DNA from: Anthoceros angustus | Taxonomy: Eukaryota > Streptophyta > Anthocerotopsida > Anthocerotales > Anthocerotaceae | DNA length: 64,000 bases | Direction: 5' to 3' | Assembly (NCBI GenBank): GCA_010909165.1 | Contig: MU008171.1 | Span: forward strand, 124,001-188,000 | Made by a program: the position numbers and the translations under genes | Notes under the pieces: generated by a model | What the model was told of the DNA's origin: nothing | Database searches by the model: none | What the model saw: only the letters and a program-made list of their open reading frames with translations | Part shown: positions 1 through 10,002 of the stretch, piece by piece | Layout of the letters: each line of letters opens with the position of its first letter | How positions within the stretch are numbered: position 1 is the first letter of the stretch

Positions 1-1388
1 TCCTGCGTGCACTGTCGACAAAGATGCGGCATCGGAATCGTTTGACTGTACAGTGCTCCGCTACAGACGCCGTCTATGTGTGTGCTGTACGCGGTCGCAT
101 TTCGGCGGCAGACTGGTTTTCAAGCCACCGCGATTGTTCAACACCTACATATATGTTCAAGGAAAACTCAGAATTTAATCAAAATTGTGTCACTCATAAT
201 AACTATTATTCTAATCCTAGTTTTCCTGGCTGACCATTAAATGGTCACTGGTGATCCTTGTTTGCTGCTCTGTTGTTTTGAAATGTGCAAAATGAACCTA
301 CCTACATATTTTAATTTTCTATCATTTTAATAATTGTGAATATATCATTTTTATTTTAAAAATAAATTAATATGTATAATTCTGAGATAGAAGAGGGGTA
401 ACTGTGATGAAGAAAAAAGAAGAAGAAGGAAGTAGCCCACTTTGAAGAAATTTTCCTCCATGGGACTTGGTACTTGACAACTTCTACCATGGTGTGCTTA
501 AGCTATTAGCACCAAGGGCATCCATAGGTTCTTTCACACTTGCTGCCAAACACAAAACCTCATGTCACCAAATTATCCAAGAGTACACTAGGAATATAAT
601 GAACAGGGTAGGGGATGTATAAGTGTGCTTCATATCCAGAGCAAAAAGAGCCATGGGTCGCATCCACTGCCTATAGGCACCCCATCTTAGTATCAATCGA
701 AGCGTAGAATGCTTAACAAGAGGGCATCTACTCCCTCTAAACAAGAGGGAATCCACTCCCTCTAAACACCCCATTTAAGTATGGATCCAAGCGCAGGATG
801 TTTAACAAACACATTCTTATGAATATGTGTTCATTTGGCCTGAGCCATTTGGAGACATACTAGGACAAAACAATCCCAATTACAAATAATAGAGGTTCAA
901 AACGTCCCAATTACATATAAGAGAGGTTTAAAACTTCTCAATTACAAATTAGAGAGGTTCAAAACATCCCAATTACAAATTAGAGATGTCCCAATTATGA
1001 ATGAGAGAGGTTTCTCATTTATGGCATTGCACATTGAAGGAGTAAGCTCCGGCATCCCAATTAAAGGGTTTCCCATTTAGAGGGGTCCCAATAAGAGGAG
1101 GTGGATGATGCATATGTACATATTGTCCTTACCATATGTGTTTCACACACATAGTTATGTACATATTGTCAGTTACTGTGTTTGTTTCGCACGTTTCTTC
1201 TAAACCTAAGAGCAAGGACAAAGGTTTATATAAACATACATATTAGTTAGTCCATGTTCATAACGTATCAAACCCTAAGCTCTAAACCCTTATCTTTGAT
1301 AAAATTTACAAAAATCAAAATAAACTATGATGGAGGAAAGATAGCACAATACTCAAATGGTACAGCAACACTGAGAATGCGAATATGT
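1..1388. other. AT-rich intergenic DNA, no gene seen
   Basis: No reading frame here resembles a known protein. The stretch is AT-rich. It holds a diverged tandem duplication of about 90 bp: the block ending in 'agaatgcttaacaag' near 680-720 recurs as 'aggatgtttaacaa' near 770-810. It also holds the 31-bp repeat array listed separately. The phrases 'cccatttagaggggtccc' near 1073-1090 resemble the ends of the pogo-like element at 8194-8914, so part of this DNA is probably an older relative of that transposon. Confidence 0.6.
891..1010. repeat. 31-bp tandem repeat, about 3.5 copies
   Basis: Units start at 891, 922 and 953, each 31 bp, with a shortened unit from 984. Each unit begins 'agaggttcaaaac' or a close variant and ends 'cccaattacaaattag'. 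The wording matches the terminal sequence of the pogo-like transposon at 8194-8914 (CCCAATTAGAGGGGT), so the array may have grown from a transposon end. Confidence 0.8.
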
Positions 1389-2480
1389 TTAATCTTCTCT
1401 TGAATCCTCGGATCTTAAACTTGTGCAAACGTCTGCTAGTACACTTAGCGGCAACCAAGGATCATTAGGGCTTAGTTCGGTAAGAGGGACATATGTAACA
1501 TGTCTCAAACCAACTCTAGATGGGATTTGTGATTCTTCTATAGTACCACCAGCCTCATTGGGCACATTGTCCTCTCCTGCACCAGCGGCAACATGCACAT
1601 CATCTTTTTCCGCACCAGACTCATTGGGCACATTATCTCCTTCTGCACCAGCGACAACGTGCACATCATCTTCTTGCGCAATAGAATCATTGGGCACATT
1701 ATCTTTTTCTGCACTAGCCCCACCATGCACATATTTAGGTTCCATGTGTATCTCTTCCTTCGTACCCAAAGTGCTCTCCACCAAATTTTGCTCTATAAAA
1801 CATAACTCAACTTCAAGTTTCTTACGTATTTCTTCCCCTCCATGAGATTCACCACGCACATCTCCCTTGGACTTAACACAGAGATGGTGTACATTTCGTT
1901 CTATAGAAGCGCACTCGAGTCCAACACTCACAGTACCCGAAGACGATGCATGGTAAGTGTTTACAGGCACTACATTTGTTGTAGACGGTGCAATATCATT
2001 TCCAGCCATAACAACATAAGTAGAAATAGATGATGTTGTGGGTATCCGTACACAAGAATAGTAGCATTGTACACTACAATAATTCCATTTATCGTCTTGT
2101 AGGTCTTTCCGGCAAGCTATACAACTTTTCGCCATGGATCCATGTTTCCTGCTTGTTCCCGTGGTTTGCTGGTGAAGAAAGGTGTAAACATCTCCATTTA
2201 ATTTATGAGTGCATTTAATGCCACTGTTCTCAATGTCCACTCCTAAAACGTTAAGTGTATTACTCTTCAATCCAAATCCTCTTCTGTCAATAATAAAAAA
2301 TTGCACACACAAGTGACTTTTGTGGTGACTCCCCACACATTGAACGCAATAAACCATGGAATCGTTACATGTTATGCAATAATAATTACACTTCATGTCA
2401 TGTTTCTCGCATAGTGTAAACTTATCACGAGAAATATTTTTTGCACAAACCAAGTCTTTCATCCAACTTGGAAGCGTCAT
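1389..2480 (-). CDS. PLATZ-family zinc-binding protein with a repeat-containing tail
   Basis: A single uninterrupted frame of 363 codons. Residues about 5-145 follow the plant PLATZ pattern: an N-terminal WMKDLV, then Cys/His pairs (C-x2-H, C-x-C-x2-C, C-x2-C, then HH-x2-H), a central V-I-D-R-R/V-L-G-V-D block, and a final C-x2-C...C-x3-C cluster near residues 120-143. PLATZ proteins bind A/T-rich DNA and zinc in the nucleus and usually repress transcription. The C-terminal 220 residues are acidic and not typical of the family. They contain three perfect-length 22-residue repeats (core DNVPN). Plant PLATZ genes usually have introns, so the intron-free form may be a retrocopy or an intron may be hidden. 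The family call is by recognition of the Cys/His spacing; function in this organism is inferred. Confidence 0.82.
   Translation of the reverse strand: MTLPSWMKDLVCAKNISRDKFTLCEKHDMKCNYYCITCNDSMVYCVQCVGSHHKSHLCVQFFIIDRRGFGLKSNTLNVLGVDIENSGIKCTHKLNGDVYTFLHQQTTGTSRKHGSMAKSCIACRKDLQDDKWNYCSVQCYYSCVRIPTTSSISTYVVMAGNDIAPSTTNVVPVNTYHASSSGTVSVGLECASIERNVHHLCVKSKGDVRGESHGGEEIRKKLEVELCFIEQNLVESTLGTKEEIHMEPKYVHGGASAEKDNVPNDSIAQEDDVHVVAGAEGDNVPNESGAEKDDVHVAAGAGEDNVPNEAGGTIEESQIPSRVGLRHVTYVPLTELSPNDPWLPLSVLADVCTSLRSEDSRED
1533..1730 (-). repeat. 66-bp x 3 in-frame coding repeat in the PLATZ tail
   Basis: Three consecutive 66-bp units (1665-1730, 1599-1664, 1533-1598 on the minus strand) encode 22-residue repeats. 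Each begins with V-H, carries a central DNVPN and ends in an acidic pair. The plus-strand string 'tcattgggcacatt' recurs at exactly 1555, 1621 and 1687. All units stay in frame and have few acidic-to-neutral changes, consistent with recent expansion under coding constraint. Confidence 0.9.
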
Positions 2481-3455
2481 AATAAATAACTGAAAATCCG
2501 TACTATAGCCCTATGGTCTATGCCCAATAGCTAGTGACATACAACCCTCTTTTTCAAACTCTTCTCAACATCAAACTTGAACTCCTTCCACATAGTCCGT
2601 TGTACCAATAAAAAGTATCCTAATACTAAATGAGACCATCGTTAGTGAGATACCAGGAACAACATCATGCTCTTATACACATCGTAGAAGGATTTAAAAA
2701 AGAATATTATTATCATGACCTAAATATTCAATGTAGCCTCTTCTAAAATAGTATTCTCTTTAAGGGCACCCATAAGGAGATGAAAAAGGAAGGTCCCTTA
2801 GGGATCCACTAAGATATAGAAATAATTCAAATAATAAATATGTTCTGAAGCTCATTTCAAATAGAACCTTTCTTATGTATATCAGTTCCAAACATGTACA
2901 GACTCAATTCTTTATGTGTCGAGAACAGATAAAATCAGCAAGCCTCTTGAGAGGCTGGTGGACACTTGGAGTTCCGGTGAGAGCAGGCGGATGGATTCCC
3001 ACGAAAAGGTAGAATGTTCCAACCTGCTGAGGGATGGGTAGAATGTTCCTACCTGTTAACATAAGCATTCTCAAGAATGACTAGAATGTTCCAACCTCTT
3101 TGCCAAAAGCAAAGGTCAGGAGATCATCCTTATTTTATGATCCATTCCGGAATGAAATCGTGCATTTGAATGGATCGCACTTCCCGAGAACCAGTCGCTC
3201 GCTTTATGTTGTTAGCCACAGGAATTTGGCACATTATCGCTGCTAACAAGACGTCATGGACGAGATTGGAACGGCACTTGCACCAGGAAATATACACTCT
3301 TTGATTAGCAAGCTTTGCAATAAGTCGGCACATGAATGACTTCCAGAACTTTGAAGGGGGCATACGTTCCTCTCTTCGCTTCAAACCCAGAAAAGCAAGA
3401 AAAACAGTAAGTACATCTAGTGCAAACATATCATCACAATGCTGATGACTTCCGC
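2481..3455. other. Intergenic region with three direct copies of TAGAATGTTCC
   Basis: No coding region is recognised. 'tagaatgttcc' occurs at 3010-3020, 3039-3049 and 3082-3092. The core GAATGTTC has the form GAA-N2-TTC, which resembles a plant heat-shock element half-pair. It lies downstream of the VHA-d stop and about 530-610 bp upstream of the PLATZ start, on the side from which PLATZ is transcribed. A regulatory role is speculative. Confidence 0.4.
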
Positions 3456-5403
3456 TTAGAATATCAGCACAATGCCGTCGTGAATGCGAGACTTCTGGTC
3501 TTGAGCTACACACTCCGAAATCCACATAAGATTGCGGGTTTCCTGTTCTCGCAGTCTCATGTAGGCGAAAAATACTGCGTAGTGAAACTGCAATCAAACA
3601 GAGTTCGTGAGACAGGGCCTTTGCCCTTATTTTTGCACAGCGAGATAAAGAAGAAAGGTATGTGAACAATACCTGCTGCTCAAAGGATAAGGTGAGCCTT
3701 TTGACTTCCTCTTCATAGAATGCCTTGTCGAGCATCTGACCCTCCCCATCCGAAAGCTTGGAAAAAATTGAGTGGTATGGAGGATACTTCTCCATAGCCC
3801 CTCGAACCTGCTCAAGGAAAACTTGAAGTTACATTGGACACGTGGGGATCAAGGAGACACCAGACAGCACTCCTGTAAGGTCCAGAAACGTTTCCCACCT
3901 GATCAAAATCCTCACACAGAGCGAGGTCCTCATGACCATACGGGTACCTGTACACAAAGCAGAGCAAACATAAAACTTACAGGTACAAGAAGAAGCTATC
4001 AGAAAGAATGCGGCACAGCATTACACACCAGTCAAGTAACTTACAAAAGGCCAAAATTCGAGTACAGTTTTCGTCGGTCATCTCGGGTAAGCTCTGTACC
4101 AATGCTGCAATAAATCACAGGTCAGATGAAAGCTGAACACAACTCTAATCGTACGAGGGCTTCATATTTCTCAACGGTCCGATAGAGAGCAGATTTGACG
4201 TAATACTAGTAACAAACCTGTTGATTGTGATGTTCACAGCCCTCCGGTCAGCTTCAAATTCTAGCAGCTCGCACATTATTTCAGCTGTAGCACCACCCAG
4301 CCTCTGCTACGATGAACATGCAAATGTGAGATCTTCGCAAAAGCAAAGCTGCAAGTACTCCAGCTCCTGCCCCAAACTCACCTGGCAGAACTTGTAAAAG
4401 TCCTCCAAATATGCCTTGTACAAGGTATTTCGCATGATCTCTATGTTCATGTCATCGAGATCCTGCAAGACGAACCAACATCAAGACCAAGACTATCCCG
4501 ACCTCTTCAACACCAACAAGACAGACCACAAATCACCTCCGAGGTGATGCAGTCCTCAAAGTAGGGAGCCAACGGAGTGTCCACAAGCACCAACCGGTAC
4601 AGTTCTCGCATGTTTTGAGCAACTGCCAGGGTTCCAATACTGCATCAGGGGCACTCAAGCCCTTTAATACATTTGATACCCAAGCCAAACAAAATGACTC
4701 AAATAGTCGATCTTCCGCAACAGCCTCACCAGCTTCTCACCTGTCAAACATGCCCAGCGGATGACACTTCTCCAGAAGCTCCCGCACATCCCGTTCATGC
4801 AGGGTTCCCGTGACAATGAGCACAACATTGTCGATCATATGACCATACCTGTGCACGAGCCCGAGCCACCTTAGCAGCTGTTACAGCTCTTAACCACTGA
4901 CGGCACCTGTTCCACATCTCCCAAACATGCCAAGCACAGACCAACTCACGTAGTGTACTCCAAGAACTTTGAAAGAGGCGGAGTAGCGTGAGCCAGCATG
5001 TGCGTGTACTCGTCCACCAGTTTCTGAGTGCACTTCTCCACTATAGTTGTTGTGTGCAGAGGAGAGGGCTCTGGAGCAAACAACAACGCCACCACAATCA
5101 ACAGACATGACCCATCCTCTCACGTTGCTAGATCTGCACTGCGATCCCGCCTGCCTCCCATCCCAAGCAGAGCAAAGCATGAGAACCAAAATTGGTGCAG
5201 GACCGGAGTGCAAGAGACCGACCATTCTGGAGATAGGGCCCAAAATCCGTGGCGGAAAGATGCAATTTGATGTCATCCAAAGTCTCACACTGGCACAGAT
5301 TGTTGTAGTCCACGGCCGTGAGCAGCCCGGATCTGTAACCTCGCACGATGGCTTCCAAGAAGCCGCCCTCGACATTGAACGTCATCGCCTCGAGTCCGTA
5401 CAT
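3456..5403 (-). CDS. VHA-d: V-type proton ATPase subunit d (V0), ten exons
   Basis: Soluble d subunit of the membrane V0 sector, which couples the central stalk to the proteolipid ring at vacuolar and endomembranes. Exons on the minus strand: 5403-5223, 5070-4950, 4848-4741, 4639-4537, 4462-4382, 4303-4218, 4104-4045, 3947-3899, 3807-3673, 3587-3456. All introns are GT-AG and phases match throughout. The sum is 1056 bp, or 351 residues plus stop, exactly the Arabidopsis length. Recognisable blocks in order: [109 protein letters not shown], and MWISECVAQ near the end. A further in-frame ATG at 5526 would add 41 residues. MYGLEA is the family's usual start, so that extension is treated as 5' leader. 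Head to head with the next gene. Confidence 0.97.
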
Positions 5404-5731
5404 GGTGGCTGAGAAGGGGAGAACCCGGTCTCCTGCAGGTGATGCTCCAAAGGGGCTCGAGCGCAAGAGCCCAGGTGTCTGCTGCTCTCCTGCCTTCCGC
5501 AACCCACTCTCATCATATGCTTCCATGGCAGAACTATGTATGGAACATTAATCTGAATTAATTAGGGGAAATTAATTGACGACTGTCCAACGCTGCTTGC
5601 TGCTTTCATTCCTGCTGGTGCTGCGAGTTGCCTGGAATCCAGCCCCGTCTTGCACTCTGCCGCCTCTGCGATCGAGAGTCGAGAGTCGATCTGGTTGTTG
5701 TGTGTGCGCGTCTCTACAGGCCGGCTTGGCA
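5404..5731. promoter_or_regulatory. Short shared upstream region between divergent genes
   Basis: Only 328 bp separate the start codons of VHA-d (minus) and succinyl-CoA ligase alpha (plus), so both 5' leaders and promoters must fit here or overlap. An AT-rich core 'attaatctgaattaattaggggaaattaattgac' lies at about 5549-5580. No convincing TATA box could be assigned to either side. The arrangement is consistent with a bidirectional promoter of two housekeeping genes; this is inference from spacing. Confidence 0.5.
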
Positions 5732-7664
5732 ATGAGGGCCGTACGGAGCGCTGTGAAGGTTGCACAGCAGATTGGCAGGAATGTGACCTCAGGGCAGCAG
5801 GAGGCAGCAGGATCATGGCCGCAGCAGGTGCGGCGGCTTGGATCCACTGCGCAGCCGGCCGTTTTCGTGGACAAGAACACCCGCGTCATCTGCCAGGGCA
5901 TCACAGGCAAGAACGGGACCTTCCACACGGAACAGGCAATCGAGTACGGGACAAACATGGTGCTTTCCTTTGAATGTCTTGATCCTTTTAGGCATGGTGT
6001 GGTTCAGGGGGTGCTGCGCTGTTTCGCCTTTGCCTGGCCTTGCTTTGCGGTCTGGTCAAAGTGTTTTTCGCTCCCAGATCGGAGTTGTTGTACGCTGCCC
6101 TAATGGCCTGGCAGTCTCGGAAGGGAGGGAGGACCAAATTACCGATGTGGTTTGCTTGTGGATACCGTCCGATCTGATCTGCTTTGCTGTGCTGTTCTGT
6201 GGGGCTGCGCTACAACGAGGCAGCCCGCTTAGGATGAACGAGTATGTCTTCTCGTGTGGATTTTGGGTGCTCTGTCTGCGTTTTGACACCAACGCAAGCC
6301 GGGCAGTCTGTTTGGCTGTTATTAGGGCGTAAGCAAGACGCTGCTCTAAGCTGTTTCATTTGTTTGTAATGGCATCAGGTTGGGGGTGTGACTCCCAAGA
6401 AGGGAGGGACAGAACACTTGGGGCTGCCTGTTTTTGACTCTGTGGCTGATGCCAAAAGAGAGACAAAAGCAAACGCTACCGTGATCTACGTGCCTCCAAA
6501 GGGTGCAGCAGCAGCTATTCTGGAAGCTGTGGAGGCTGAGCTTGATCTTGTGGTCTGCATCACCGAGGGGATCCCCCAGCATGACATGGTTTCCACCTTA
6601 CACCTTTTCGCACAGCTTTGATTTGGTATGCTTCAATTGTAACTCTGCGTACAGGAGGGGATAGATCTTGGGATGGGTCTCCTTTGAAGTTTCTGTTTTT
6701 TACACTGTCCAATAATACCTACCAGGTGAAAGTGAAATCAGCGCTGACGTCGCAGTCCAAGACGAGGCTGATTGGCCCCAACTGTCCAGGCATCATAAAG
6801 CCTGGTGAGTGCAAGATTGGCATAATGCCTGGATATATTCATAAACCTGGAAGAATTGGCATCGTTTCTCGGTCAGGCACCTTGACTTATGAAGCAGTAA
6901 GTTTGCAGTGGCCGAGCAGTCCACTTCGGTGTTGTCGGACATGGTCACTGTACAGATTGTTTAAGCATGGTGTGGATTTTTCAGGTATTTCAAACAACAG
7001 CTGTTGGGCTTGGACAGTCTACCTGTATTGGTATTGGTGGCGATCCTTTCAATGGCACTAATTTTGTTGACTGCCTGGAGCGTTTTGTGAAAGATCCTCA
7101 AACGGAAGGTGAGTTGTCTGCCATTTGGAAGGAAAGCCTTGTGAAGTGTCTGGGATGTGAACCACAGCTTGGTCTCAAAGCTCCTGTTTCACTTGCCGTG
7201 AAGGCATTATCCTCATAGGGGAGATCGGTGGATCTGCAGAGGAAGATGCTGCTGCATTTATCAAAGTAAGCCGGCTGGGCTAGCTGATGTTTCTTTGTGG
7301 GTAGATCCTAGCGCCAATATGCCCTTGTGCAAACTGAGCTGGGTGTGATTTACAGGAAAGCGGGACGGAAAAACCAGTTGTGTCCTTCATTGCAGGCCTT
7401 ACTGCTCCCCCTGGCCGGCGAATGGGCCATGCTGGTGGTGGGTTGTCGTTTCCTTCCTTTCCTTGCCTTGCCTACTGGTCCCACACGAGCTTTTTTTTAA
7501 CGACGACTGGTTGTTGGGTGTGTGCAGCAATTATCTCTGGCGGGAAAGGAACCGCACAGGACAAGATCAAAACCCTGAAATCTGCTGGCGTGACAGTGGT
7601 CGAATCTCCAGCCCAGATTGGCACTGCAATGCACAGTGTGTTCAAGTCCAGGGGTCTTCTGTGA
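5732..7664 (+). CDS. Succinate-CoA ligase alpha subunit, mitochondrial, seven exons
   Basis: Alpha subunit of the TCA-cycle enzyme that interconverts succinyl-CoA and succinate with ADP/ATP in the mitochondrial matrix. Exons: 5732-5959, 6379-6588, 6726-6896, 6985-7108, 7204-7265, 7356-7437, 7528-7664, total 1014 bp, 337 residues. Every intron is GT-AG with matching phase. The first 45 or so residues are rich in R, S, A and Q and poor in acids, as expected for a mitochondrial presequence. Conserved blocks: [20 protein letters not shown] (CoA-binding N domain), [67 protein letters not shown] and GRRMGHAG, which carries the phosphorylated catalytic histidine. The start at 5732 gives the presequence directly. 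The partner beta subunit is not in this window. Confidence 0.97.
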
Positions 7665-7680
7665 CTCTGATGTTTCTTGC

Positions 7681-8161
7681 CTTTTATCCCCTACTTTCCC
7701 CAACTTTTGGGATCACTAGTGTCTTTTTCGCTTATTTTTTCCAGCCTTTGGCCTTTGAGGTGGCAAAACGTTACTTTCCCAGTCATCCTCTGCTTATTTT
7801 CCGGGCATTTCAAGAGCAAGAAAGTCGGCCTGCAGCAGGCCTTGGAAAACTGTCCTTGTGTGCCCCTCCTTCTGTTCACATCCGAAGTATTTCCATCAGT
7901 TTGAGTTGAAGGACACGGCCTTTTATCCCCTACTTTCCCCAACTTTTGAGATCATTAGTGTCTCTTTCGCTTAATTTTTCCAGCCTTTGGCCTTCGAGGT
8001 GGCAAAACACTACTTTCCCAGTCATCCGCTCCTTATTTTCCGGCCATTTCAAGGGCAATAAAGTTGGCCTGCAGCAGGCCTTGGAAAACGATGTTCTTGT
8101 ATGCCCCTCCTCCAGTTCACACCCGAAGTATTTCTATCAGTTTGAGCTGAAGGACACCGCC
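7681..8161. repeat. 239-bp tandem duplication just past the ligase stop codon
   Basis: Copy 1 is 7681-7919 and copy 2 is 7920-8161, sharing 'cttttatcccctactttcc' at their starts and 'ttgaaggacac' at their ends, with scattered substitutions and a few indels. It begins 17 bp after the stop codon of the succinyl-CoA ligase gene, so it probably lies in or next to the 3' untranslated region. Confidence 0.9.
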
Positions 8162-8193
8162 TTTACGTCCCTCTAGGCTTTCATAACCCCATA

Positions 8194-8914
8194 CAGTCAG
8201 ACCCCTCCAATTGGGAACAATTGGGAGTAGCAAAAATCGTCCCATTTAGAGGGGTTCCCGTTTAGGCATTTTCATCTTTTTTGAAAATAAAAATATTTAA
8301 AACAAATCAAAATCCTTTAAATCAAAAATTCGAAAGAGCTTAAAAGCTTCCAAAAAATCCAAAAAATCCAAAAAATCCAAAATGCTCCCTCATACTACAT
8401 AGCTGCCAACTTAATTCTAGTTTGCCAGGTTAAAATAATCATCAATTCTTGATTGATGCTGAGTTGTTTTCATCCAATGACTAGCAATATGTTTTTCCAA
8501 CTGAGAATGCAACTTCAAAGCATCAAGAGTGTTATGTGGCATCTCTTCCAAAACATCTTCGCTATCCTCATAGCATTATCTACAAGATCCTTTGTACGGT
8601 CTTCGCGCTATGGTCTCCACTGACGCTGTATCATTCTCCTCACCCTCCTCATTGACAGGCGGAGGAATTAATGCTTGCCATATTTCATCCTCTCTACGAA
8701 TATACGCAATCTCGATAAGACGATTTCCTCAATTTTTCTATTTTTTAAAAAAAATATGTATTTTCCCTTTTACAGAGGTGTACTTGCATTGAATGTTTGG
8801 AAGACATGTTCCCATTTACAAATTAGAGGGGTTTCCCATTTAGCATGTAGCACATTCAAGGGAGTAAGCCCAGGCGTCCCATTTATAGGGGTCCCAATTA
8901 GAGGGGTTTGATTG
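8194..8914 (-). mobile_element. pogo/Tigger-like (Tc1/mariner group) element, decayed, TA-flanked
   Basis: The element starts CAGTCAGACCCCTCCAATTG at 8194. It ends with the inverted partner, whose reverse complement reads CAATCAAACCCCTCTAATTG, finishing at 8914. TA dinucleotides flank both ends (8192-8193 and 8915-8916), the target duplication expected for Tc1/mariner-type elements. Total 721 bp. On the minus strand, about 8417-8710, lies the C-terminal tail of a pogo-type transposase (listed separately). The catalytic DDE core is absent, so this is an internally deleted, non-autonomous copy. Confidence 0.75.
8417..8710 (-). pseudogene. C-terminal remnant of a pogo-type transposase with PIP-box-like motif
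   Basis: Reading minus from about 8710, two frame-shifted pieces remain. The upstream piece is an acidic stretch (IPPPVNEEGEEND). The downstream one (about 8580-8417) reads YEDSEDVLEEMP..., then HSQLEKHIASHWMKTTQHQS and RIDDYF, with a TAG stop at 8417-8419. QSRIDDYF fits Q-x-x-I-x-x-Y-F, the PCNA-binding (PIP) box form. A PCNA-binding C-terminus is described for the Drosophila pogo transposase. Placement inside TA-flanked inverted repeats supports the call. Confidence 0.65.
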
Positions 8915-8984
8915 TACTTCCCTCTCATGGCGGGCATTAGCTTACGTTCAACAAGGACACTATACGGAACAGGTAAAGTTCAAT

Positions 8985-9088
8985 GCTCCACTTGAAAGGA
9001 ACCAATTTCTGGTTAAACACTTCACTATCTCACAGCTCCACTTGAAAGGAACCAATTTCTGGCTAAACACAGTCACTATCTCACACCT
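8985..9088. repeat. 50-bp tandem duplication
   Basis: 'gctccacttgaaaggaacc' occurs at 8985 and again at 9035, and both copies run on through 'aatttctgg(t/c)taaacac' and 'cactatctcaca' with one small indel. Confidence 0.9.
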
Positions 9089-9267
9089 TTTCTATCTTTA
9101 ATTCGCCACTGGTTGTCTTTGACTTTCTTCCCCACCAAGACGGTGCAAAGAATAAGCTTCGGAAACCTTTTTCTCATTGAAACTACAGCACAAGAAGTAG
9201 CAAGCAAGTTAAAGCACACCAAGCACACCTTAGAATAAACCTCGGAAATCTTATTCTCATTGAAAAT

Positions 9268-9660
9268 ACAGCACGAGGAGTAGCAAGTAGGTTAAAAATG
9301 CAGCACGAGGAGTAGCAATTAGGTTAATGTAGCACGAGGAGTAGCATACCAGTAGGTTAATGCAGCAGGAGGAGGAGTAGCATACCAGTAGGTTAATGTA
9401 GCAAGAGGAGGAGTAGCAAGTAGGTTAATGCAGCAGGAGGAGGAGTAGCAAGTAGGTTAATGTAGCACGAGGAGGAGTAGCAAGTAGGTTAATGCAGCAG
9501 CAGGAGGAGGAGTGGCTAGTAGGTTAGTGTAGCACGAGGAGGAGTAGCAAGTAGGTTAATGCAGCAGGAGGAGGAGTAGCAAGTAAGTTAATGTAGCACG
9601 AGAAGGAGTAGCAAGTAGGTTAATGCAGCACGAGGAGTAGCAAGTAGGTGAAAGCACTCC
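9268..9660. repeat. Minisatellite, about 32-36-bp units, roughly 12 copies
   Basis: A core of 'gtaggttaatg(c/t)agca' followed by 'cgaggaggagtagcaa' recurs about twelve times. Units alternate between 'gcagcaggagg' and 'gtagcacgagg' variants, and two units carry an inserted 'tacca'. A degraded outlying unit lies near 9186-9220. There are no unique spacers between units, so this is not a CRISPR array. Confidence 0.9.
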
Positions 9661-10002
9661 TTCGATTATTTGCAGATTGTTAGAAAAAGAAGAAGTTAAA
9701 GCAGCAGTTTGTTAGAAGAAGAAGTTAAAGTACTCCTTAGATGATCCAGTAGAAGATCAAGGTGCTCATTAGCTTTGCCCAACCAGCTTTATGTGGAGTA
9801 TTGAGGTTCAACCCATGTGATAAGTCAGGCAATGATAAGAGATTATATGACAATGTGCTCCTTACTATTTAATATTTAAACTTTTACATATAATAAATTA
9901 GTGAATTAATAGAATATTTTTAATGATTTTACATACATCCATATCTTCTCATATTTTTGAGTCAATCACCCACATCATGAACATTTTGAGTTTTTCTTCG
10001 TT

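Noticed and set aside
1423-1845. Plus-strand frame of 140 codons opposite the PLATZ tail
   Set aside because: It is the mirror of the 66-bp coding repeat; the minus strand carries the conserved Cys/His domain.
5404-5526. N-terminal 41-residue extension of VHA-d from an upstream in-frame ATG
   Set aside because: The family starts at the MYG(F/L)EA methionine and the total from there is exactly the usual 351 residues.
7463-7909. Plus-strand frame of 148 codons at the ligase 3' end
   Set aside because: It reads through the last intron and exon in the wrong frame; the correct exon is 7528-7664.
9268-9660. CRISPR array
   Set aside because: Units are contiguous with no unique spacers, and the setting is plant nuclear DNA. 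It is a minisatellite.
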